Source of the DNA: CAZTHL01 sp964613585
GTDB taxonomy: Bacteria; Pseudomonadota; Alphaproteobacteria; DSM-16000; Inquilinaceae
DNA length: 16,855 bases
Direction of reading: 5' to 3'
NCBI GenBank assembly: GCA_964613585.1
Contig: CAZTHL010000078.1
Coordinates: forward strand, 1-16,855
Made by a program: the position numbers and the translations under genes. The notes under the pieces are model-generated. The model saw only the letters and a list, made by a program, of their open reading frames with translations. It had not been told where the DNA came from and ran no database searches. This document shows positions 7,555 through 13,209 of this stretch, piece after piece (the stretch's first letter is position 1; the number at the start of each line of letters is the position of its first letter).

Positions 7555-8715
7555 GCCGGCGAGCCAGCGCGCGAGGCGGCGCGCGGCCTCGTTCATGTCC
7601 GCCGTGGCGCCGGCGAAGCTGAGCCGCAGAAACCGGTGGCCGCGCACCGGGTCGAAGTCGACGCCGGGGGTCACGGCGACGCCGGTCTCGGCCAGGAGAC
7701 GGCGGCAGAAGTCTTCGCTGTCGTCGGTGCGGCGCGAGATGTCGGCGTACAGGTAGAAGGCCCCGTCGGAGGGCGCCAAGCGGTCGAGGCCGGCGGCCGG
7801 CAGGACGTCCAGCAGCAGGCGCCGGTTCTCCCGATACCGTGCCACGTTGCGGTCGAGCTCGGCGCGCGCGTCGAAGGCGGCGACCGCGGCGTGCTGCGAC
7901 AGGGTCGGCGGCGAGATGAAGAGGTTCTGGGCCAGGCACTCGACCGGCCGGACCAGCGTCTCGGGCAGCACCATCCAGCCGAGCCGCCAGCCGGTCATGG
8001 AGTAGTACTTCGAGAAGCTGTTGACGACGATCGCCTCTTCGGTGTGCTCCAGCGCGCTCGCCGCCCGGGGCCCGCCATCGGCCTCGTAGGTGATGCCGTG
8101 GTAGATCTCGTCGGAGACGAGGCGGATGCCGAGCCGTCCGGCGCTGGCGGCGAGCGCGGCCAGAGCCGCGGGTGTCAGCATGGTGCCGGTCGGGTTGGAC
8201 GGGCTGGCCACGATCAGCCCATCGGGTGGCGGGTCAAGCGCCTCGAGCAGGGCGGGCGACGGCTGGTAGCGGGTCTCCGGGCCGACCGGCAGCTCCAGCG
8301 GCTCGACCCCGACCGCGCGCAGGATGTTGCGGTAGCAGGGATAGCCCGGCGCGGCCAGCGCCACCCGGTCGCCCGGCTCGAAGGCGGCCAGGAAGGCCAG
8401 CAGGAACGCTCCGGACGAGCCGGCGGTGACGGCGATGCGCTCGGGCGGCACGGCGACCCCGTAGGCCTCCCGATAATGGGCGGCGATGCGCGCGCGCAGC
8501 GGCGGGATGCCGAGGGCCACCGTGTAGCCGAGGGCCGCGCGGTCGAGGGCGGCATGGGCGGCGGCGCGCGCGGCGGCCGGGGCCGGCGTGCTCGGCTGGC
8601 CGACCTCCAGATGCAGCACATCGCCGCCGGCGCGCTCCCGCTCGGCCGCGGCGGTCATCACATCCATGACGATGAAGGGCGGGATGCGCCCACGCCGGGC
8701 GATCTTGAGCGCCAT
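7546..8715 (-). CDS. class I/II pyridoxal phosphate-dependent aminotransferase
   Basis: This 389-residue fold-type I aminotransferase shows the usual landmarks: EVGQPSTPAP near 37-46, the cofactor-contacting GSSGAF around 99-104, SPSNPTGT at 171-178 with N174, D202 and Y205 in SDEIYHG, and the PLP Schiff-base lysine K236 in NSFSKYYSMTGWRLGW. A C-terminal RLSFAG supplies the carboxylate-binding Arg. The sequence resembles aspartate aminotransferase-like enzymes, but substrate cannot be assigned from these motifs. The ATG at 8715 is 6 bases after the stop of the gamma-glutamyltransferase-like gene, so the two are co-transcribed. Substrate preference is open: aspartate, aromatic or branched-chain amino acids are all possible. 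Confidence 0.92.
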   Translation of the reverse strand: MALKIARRGRIPPFIVMDVMTAAAERERAGGDVLHLEVGQPSTPAPAAARAAAHAALDRAALGYTVALGIPPLRARIAAHYREAYGVAVPPERIAVTAGSSGAFLLAFLAAFEPGDRVALAAPGYPCYRNILRAVGVEPLELPVGPETRYQPSPALLEALDPPPDGLIVASPSNPTGTMLTPAALAALAASAGRLGIRLVSDEIYHGITYEADGGPRAASALEHTEEAIVVNSFSKYYSMTGWRLGWMVLPETLVRPVECLAQNLFISPPTLSQHAAVAAFDARAELDRNVARYRENRRLLLDVLPAAGLDRLAPSDGAFYLYADISRRTDDSEDFCRRLLAETGVAVTPGVDFDPVRGHRFLRLSFAGATADMNEAARRLARWLAGSA

Positions 8716-8721
8716 GACGGC

Positions 8722-10149
8722 TCAGGCGTCCGGCGCGGGCTCGGGCAGCGCGGCCAGGCCCGGACTGCGCGGATCGGCGGCGCCGCGGCAGCTCTTGTTG
8801 CCGTCGCTGTTGCGCTCGCAGACGAGCAGGGCGGCCCGGCCCAGCGCCTCGACGCTGCGGACCGCTCGCCCGCCGCGCGCCAGCGCCTGCCGCACCGCCG
8901 GGTCGGCGGCGGCCTCGACCAGGATCCGGGGCGTCGACCCGTCCGGCGCGGCGCGCGGCGTCCGCACCGCGGCGCCGACCGGCTGCCCGGCCAGCACCGC
9001 CTCGGCCAGGGGCAGCGCCAGCGCCACCGGCCGGTCGGCGCCGGCGGCGGCGGCGATCACCCGCCGCGTCGGCTCGTTGACCAGCAGCGCCAGGCCGCCG
9101 AGCATGGCGCCGTCGGGTGCCGGGGGCGCCGCCACCAGCAGGCCACTGTCCCCGGCAAGCGCGCCGGTGCCGAACAGGCGGTTCATGGTGAAGCCGCAGG
9201 CCACGCCCAGCTCGTCGGCGTCGGCCACGGCCAGGACCGCGCCCGGCGCCGTTCCGCCGAGCGCCTCCGCCCCGGCGGCGGCGAGCGCGTCGACCAGGGC
9301 GGCGGCACGCGCCGGCGGCTCCAGATCCTCGTAGTCGGCCTCGCGCAGCGCCTCGAAGGCCGCCCCCTGCGTCGGCCCGGCCAGCGCCGGCTGCGGGGCG
9401 AAGGCCAGCACGTCGCGCCGGTGCTCGAGCCTGAGCGGCGCGCCCCAGGCGGCGCCCACGGCGTCCAGCCGGTCGAGGTCGAGGGGCACGCCGGCGGCGG
9501 CCGCGCCGTCGCGGTACCGCTCGCCGACCGCGCCCCGGTAGAAGGCGCCGATGCCCTGCTGGCGCAGTGCGGCGAGGCTGTCGGCCAGGAGCCGCTGGGC
9601 GAGGCGGGTGCCTTCCTCCGGCACCCGGCCGGCGGGGGCGATGAAGCCGGCGAGCGCCGGGCGGTCGGACAGCTCGGGCGCGACGGCCGCGAGGTCGCGG
9701 GCGAAGACGCGCGATACCGGGGCGCCGAACCGTGCCAGGGTCTCGGCCGGGCGCACCACCTCGGCCCAGCGCCGGCGGCCGTGGCGCGCCTGCAGGGCGG
9801 CCAGCCCGCGCAGCAGGGCGGGCTCGCCGGCCGCGCCGGCGGCGCGCGGCAGGAAGTCGAGCACCCGCACCGTCTCGCCCTCGGCGCCCGCCGGATCGTG
9901 CAGCAGGCAGGCGCCGCCGCCACCCAGGCCGACGCGGGACGGCAGGGTCACCGCCATGGCCAGCGCCATGGCCGCCGCGGCGTCGGCCGCCGTGCCCCCG
10001 GCTTCCAGCGCCTGGCGGCCGATCACAGCGGCCTGGGGCTCGTCGGCGACAACCACCGGGCGTGGCGGCTCCGGCGGATTTCGGCCGAGCTGGACGTTGG
10101 CGCAGGCGGACAGGCCGGCAAGCGCCAGCGCGCCCAGAGCGCGACACAA
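8722..10149 (-). CDS. gamma-glutamyltransferase-like lipoprotein (divergent)
   Basis: With a TTG start at 10149 the product has 475 residues and a short lipoprotein signal, LCRALGALALAGLSAC, with the lipidated Cys at 16. Gamma-glutamyltransferase family features follow: EAGGTAADAAAAMALAM near 49-65, VGLGGGGACLLHD (73-84), the region of the substrate-carboxylate Arg (LPRAAG, R102), and the processing-site-like GGTAPGAVLAVADA with candidate nucleophile T300, followed by TMNRLFGTG. The C-terminus has the family-like DPRSPGLA. The segment after the nucleophile is short, and the GSPGGSRI-like oxyanion motif and SSMSP loop of E. coli GGT are not recognisable. The sequence upstream of the TTG has AT-ending codons and looks non-coding, so longer starts (ATG at 10248, overlapping the divergent gene) are less likely. 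Activity should not be assumed. Confidence 0.8.
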   Translation of the reverse strand: MCRALGALALAGLSACANVQLGRNPPEPPRPVVVADEPQAAVIGRQALEAGGTAADAAAAMALAMAVTLPSRVGLGGGGACLLHDPAGAEGETVRVLDFLPRAAGAAGEPALLRGLAALQARHGRRRWAEVVRPAETLARFGAPVSRVFARDLAAVAPELSDRPALAGFIAPAGRVPEEGTRLAQRLLADSLAALRQQGIGAFYRGAVGERYRDGAAAAGVPLDLDRLDAVGAAWGAPLRLEHRRDVLAFAPQPALAGPTQGAAFEALREADYEDLEPPARAAALVDALAAAGAEALGGTAPGAVLAVADADELGVACGFTMNRLFGTGALAGDSGLLVAAPPAPDGAMLGGLALLVNEPTRRVIAAAAGADRPVALALPLAEAVLAGQPVGAAVRTPRAAPDGSTPRILVEAAADPAVRQALARGGRAVRSVEALGRAALLVCERNSDGNKSCRGAADPRSPGLAALPEPAPDA

Positions 10150-10219
10150 TTTTCCGCCAAGGGGCCGTTTGTTTCGGGCGGCTTCGGCGTTAGGCTGAGG
10201 GGATCGACCCGGACGGAGG

Positions 10220-11575
10220 ATGCCGGTCGTGCGACGGTGCGTGACCATACTGGTGGTAATGGGTCTCATCCTGGCGGGCTGGGTGCCGCCGGGCGCGGCC
10301 CAATCCCGACCCTTGTCGTTCATTCGGGATGCGGAAATCGAGGATACCATCGGCACCTTCGCCGAGCCAATCCTCCGCAACGCCGGGCTCAATCCCCGGT
10401 CGGTCGATGTCTTCCTGGTCGACGAGCAGAGCCTGAATGCCTTCGTCGCCGGCGGCCAGAACATGTTCCTGCATACCGGGCTGCTGATGGCCGCGCGCGA
10501 CCCGGGCGAGCTGATCGGGGTGATCGCCCACGAGAGCGGCCACATCGCCGGCGGCCATCTGGCGCGCGGCCAGGAGGCGCTCGAACAGGCCAGCCGCACG
10601 GCGCTGATCGGCTCGCTGCTCGGGCTCGCCGCGGCGGTCGCCAGCGGCAGCGGGGGCGCCGGCGCGGCGGCAATCAGCGGCAGCAACACCCTGGCCCAGC
10701 GCAACTTCCTGGCCTATACCCGGACCATGGAGAGCGCCGCCGACCAGGCCGCGCTCAGCTACCTGGACCGGGCCGGCATGTCCTCGGAAGGCCTGCTCAC
10801 CTTTCTCGAGACCCTGTCGGGCCAGGAGCTGGTGCCGGTGTCGCGCCAGGTCGAGTATGTGCGCACCCACCCGCTCACCATGGACCGGATCGACGCCGTC
10901 CGGCGCCATGTCGAGCAGTCGCCCTACACCGGCGCGCCGATGCCCGCGGGCTTCGTGGAGCGGTTCGACCGGATGCAGGCCAAGCTGACCGGCTTCCTGC
11001 GCCCGCATCTGGTGGCGCGCGATTACCCGGCCGGGGACACCAGCGTCGCCGCGCGCTACGCCCGCGCCATCGCCGCCTACCGGCAGGGCGACGTCGACGC
11101 CAGCCTGGCCGGCATCGACGCGCTGATCGCCGAGGAGCCGTCCAACCCGTACTTCCACGAGCTGCGCGGGCAGATCCTGCTGGAGAACGGCCGGCTCGCC
11201 GAGGCCCGCCCGGCCTACCAGCGGGCGGTCGAGCTCGAGCCGGACGAGCCGCTGCTGCTCATCGCGCTGGCGCAGACGAAGATCGACGCCGGCGGGCCGG
11301 ACGACCTGGACAGCGCCATCGACGACCTGACCAGCGCCGTGCAGAACGGCGGTGGCACGCCGTTCGCCTGGCGGCTGCTCGCCACCGCCTACGGCCGCCG
11401 CGGCGACATGGGCCTGAGCGCCATGGCGCTCGCCGAGGAGGCGCTGGCCCAGGGCGATCGCGAGGCGGCGCTGGAGCAGACGCGCCGTGCCGAGCAGCTG
11501 CTGCCGACCGGCTCGCCCGGCTGGCTCAGGGTCCAGGACGTCCGCCGCGCCGCCGAGGAGCTCGAGGAGGGGTAG
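10220..11575 (+). CDS. secreted M48 family metalloprotease with TPR repeats (BepA-like)
   Basis: This is a periplasmic zinc protease of the BepA/YfgC type, a group that degrades or helps assemble outer-membrane proteins. The 451 residues contain a signal peptide (basic RR, hydrophobic core, cleavage near GAAQS at 25-29), the zinc site HESGH at 104-108 with third ligand E171 in MESAADQAAL, a Gly/Ala-rich hydrophobic stretch at 127-152 that may pack on the membrane, and TPR-like helical repeats from about 270 to 430. The ATG at 10220 directly abuts a GGAGG with no spacing; the GTG at 10229 has a 9-base spacing to it and would give the cleaner signal MRRCVTILVV, so translation may begin there. 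It is divergent from the gamma-glutamyltransferase-like gene. No DsbA-type gene follows. Confidence 0.9.
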   Translation: MPVVRRCVTILVVMGLILAGWVPPGAAQSRPLSFIRDAEIEDTIGTFAEPILRNAGLNPRSVDVFLVDEQSLNAFVAGGQNMFLHTGLLMAARDPGELIGVIAHESGHIAGGHLARGQEALEQASRTALIGSLLGLAAAVASGSGGAGAAAISGSNTLAQRNFLAYTRTMESAADQAALSYLDRAGMSSEGLLTFLETLSGQELVPVSRQVEYVRTHPLTMDRIDAVRRHVEQSPYTGAPMPAGFVERFDRMQAKLTGFLRPHLVARDYPAGDTSVAARYARAIAAYRQGDVDASLAGIDALIAEEPSNPYFHELRGQILLENGRLAEARPAYQRAVELEPDEPLLLIALAQTKIDAGGPDDLDSAIDDLTSAVQNGGGTPFAWRLLATAYGRRGDMGLSAMALAEEALAQGDREAALEQTRRAEQLLPTGSPGWLRVQDVRRAAEELEEG

Positions 11576-11878
11576 TGTCGTGGCTCCAACAATCGCTTAA
11601 CGCGGGCGGTGCGTAAGCCGCATATGAAGATGAAGTCGAGGCCCTTTATCTACTTTTATGCTTCCATTGATTAACCGATTATGCTACTATTTTCCTGCTG
11701 TTGATCCTTCCTTCTTAAACCTTTCTTGCTTCCTCAGCAGAGATCGGGCCGAGCAGCACGTAGTCGTGCGGCTGATGTCTTGTGCAAAGCCGTGCGGGCA
11801 CGCGTGAGGCGCTCCCTGGGACAGCCGTCTCACCGCCGACGCTCAAAGCAGGATCCCTTTGCCCTTGGAGAAGGAAGT
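11576..11878 (+). promoter_or_regulatory. 303-bp leader with AT-rich island before the secreted-protein cluster
   Basis: No gene is seen. Positions about 11630-11735 are markedly AT-rich compared with the rest of the window and contain TTATGCT twice (11656-11662 and 11679-11685, 23 bases apart) plus TACTAT at 11685-11690, which matches four of six bases of a -10 box. The likely transcript leader then carries two hairpins: AGCxGCACG/CGTGCxGCT (11752-11773, one mismatch) and CGTGC/GCACG (11791-11802). A 10-codon ORF, MSCAKPCGHA, lies at 11775-11807. The region most likely drives the three-gene cluster; the exact promoter is not resolved. Confidence 0.4.
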
Positions 11879-12298
11879 ATGGTGCACGAGCTACGTCCGT
11901 TGACGGCCGTCGCCGCGCTCGCGGCGTCATTTGCCCTGCTGGCCCCCGCCGTGGGCGCGCAAGGCATGCCCTCCAACATGATCTTCTTCGCCCCGGGCAC
12001 GACCTGCCCGAACGGCAGCTCGCCCGCGCCCGACGCGGCCGGTCGCATGCTCCTTGCGGTCACCAACGCCGGTGACGTCGGCAAGACCTACGGCTCGCCA
12101 CTGTTCGACCAGGAGGATCGCGCTCATCACCACACCGGCATGATGAGCGTGAACCTGCCAACCAAGTCGATCTCGGGCGCCTCCGGCTGCTGCAACACCC
12201 AAGCCACGTCCAAGGGCAACCATGGGACCGGCCTGACGTCGGGCGAGTCGACGAGCGGCCTGCCGTTCATCCAGCTCATCGTCTGCCAAGCCGACTAA
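11879..12298 (+). CDS. secreted four-cysteine collar-like module protein (single module)
   Basis: This 139-residue exported protein has a Sec signal peptide (hydrophobic 8-22, cleavage near AVGAQ at 24-28) followed by one module of about 110 residues. The module reads: MIFFAPGTTCPNG, GRMLLAV, a Gly-rich stretch, DQEDRAHHH, SINLP-like VNLPTKSISGASGCCN, and a closing LPFIQLIVC strand. It has exactly four Cys (43, 104, 105, 136), so two disulfides are possible. The order GR(F/M)L, HxH and a final P-x-I-x-L strand recalls the C-terminal half of phage tail collar / microcystin-dependent-type domains; this likeness is my inference. A strong GGAGAAGG ribosome site fixes the ATG at 11879. The next gene begins 14 bases downstream and carries two more copies of the module. 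Function unknown. Confidence 0.75.
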   Translation: MVHELRPLTAVAALAASFALLAPAVGAQGMPSNMIFFAPGTTCPNGSSPAPDAAGRMLLAVTNAGDVGKTYGSPLFDQEDRAHHHTGMMSVNLPTKSISGASGCCNTQATSKGNHGTGLTSGESTSGLPFIQLIVCQAD

Positions 12299-12312
12299 GG
12301 GAGATCCGTGCC

Positions 12313-12741
12313 ATGAAGCTCATGCGCAATATGTTGACGGCGGTCGCCTTCCTCGCTCTCGCAGGCGGCTCGGCGGTCGCCCAGGACGGCATGCCGCAAT
12401 TCACGATGTCCTATTTCGCCGGCGGCTGCCCGAGCGGATGGGCGGCGTCCGACGGCACCAACGGCCGCTTCCTCCTGCCCAGCATGCAAGGCGGCGGCGC
12501 GGGCATGTATCGCGGCTTGGCGCTCGGATCCCAGGAGGAGCCGAGCCACGTGCACCAGCTTGCCACCCACCGGCTCGGTCTCGGTCGACTCCCGGAACTT
12601 TGTCCTGGTCGGTGGCTGCTGCAACGAGTCGCTCGCCCATGCCGGCTCGCACGCGATGACCGGGTCGACGGAGGAGACCACCGGCGGCCTGCCATACATC
12701 CAATTCATGGCCTGCACCAAGACGGGGTCGGCCGAGGGTGA
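12313..12741 (+). pseudogene. two-module secreted collar-like protein, N-terminal part (frameshifted)
   Basis: The ATG at 12313, preceded by GGGAG, begins a signal peptide (MKLMRNMLTAVAFLALAGG, cleavage near AVAQ at 21-24) and the first half of a module: SYFAGGCPSGW, NGRFLLP, GSQEEPSHVHQ. After codon 85 (ACC, 12565-12567) the frame no longer makes sense: the remaining 57 codons give an Arg/Pro-rich shadow of the true frame, ending at 12741. The matching second half (VGGCCN, PYIQFMAC) continues in the +1 frame from 12569. Dropping one C of the CCC at 12566-12568 restores a 265-residue protein. Either the gene is broken, or the assembly has one extra base. Confidence 0.72.
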
Positions 12742-13111
12742 AGATCCGCCATCGGGCCTGATGACCTTCTACCTGCTGCCGTCCTGCCCGAGCGGTTGGG
12801 AAGAGGTGACCACCGCCAAAGGCCGCTATCTGGTCGGCTTGCCGTCGAACGGCGCGGCCGGCGCCAGCTTTGGCGGACCGTCGCTTCAGCCCGGTGAGGT
12901 CCGCACCCACACCCACCAGATGAGCGGCGACATCAACCTGCCGGACAAGAGCATCGTCGGGGCCAGCGGGTGCTGTGCCGGCGGTTACGCCAAGAGCGGA
13001 AACTCCAGCTTCACGGGCCAGACCCAGGTGGATACCCAGGGCGGCGCGACGCCGTACGACAGCGCCGTTCAGGCGCCGTACTACACGGCCACCCTCTGCC
13101 GCAAGAGCTAA
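12560..13111 (+). pseudogene. two-module secreted collar-like protein, C-terminal part (frameshifted)
   Basis: This frame carries the rest of the two-module protein. Its real content starts about 12569. It completes module 1 (VGGCCN, GSHAMTGST, LPYIQFMACTK), passes a short acidic linker (GSAEGEDPPSG), then encodes a full module 2: MTFYLLPSCPSGW, KGRYLVGLP, EVRTHTHQM, INLPDKSIVGASGCC, and APYYTATLC at the end. Module 2 has four Cys at the same places as the single-module neighbour, and INLPxKSIxGASGCC is nearly identical between them, pointing to duplication. The TTG at 12560 is only the formal start of this frame; it has no ribosome site, so the fragment is probably not translated alone. The TAA ends at 13111. 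Confidence 0.7.
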
Positions 13112-13145
13112 CGCGCCCCAGCGCGCCTGCCCTCCGTGCGATACC

Positions 13146-13183
13146 CCTGCCGGCCTCGGGCATGTCAGCTCGGGGCCGGCAGG
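13146..13183 (+). promoter_or_regulatory. intercistronic hairpin with perfect 10-bp arms
   Basis: CCTGCCGGCC (13146-13155) and GGCCGGCAGG (13174-13183) are exact reverse complements with an 18-base loop, placed between the two-module gene (stop at 13111) and the large gene (start at 13210). There is no T run, so full termination is unlikely. It may lower expression of the large gene or protect the upstream message. Confidence 0.4.
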
Positions 13184-13209
13184 CACTGCGCGGCCGTTGG
13201 AGGTTCTCG

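Noticed and set aside
10150..10248. Longer start (ATG at 10248) for the gamma-glutamyltransferase-like gene
   Set aside because: It would overlap the divergent M48 gene, lacks a ribosome site, uses AT-ending codons and would place the lipobox Cys near residue 49, too far for a normal signal peptide.
7636..11616. A 1326-codon plus-strand frame across the aminotransferase, GGT-like and M48 genes
   Set aside because: It is antisense to two well-supported genes and out of frame with the third; its product is Arg/Gly/His-rich without motifs. Long stop-free antisense frames are expected at this GC content.
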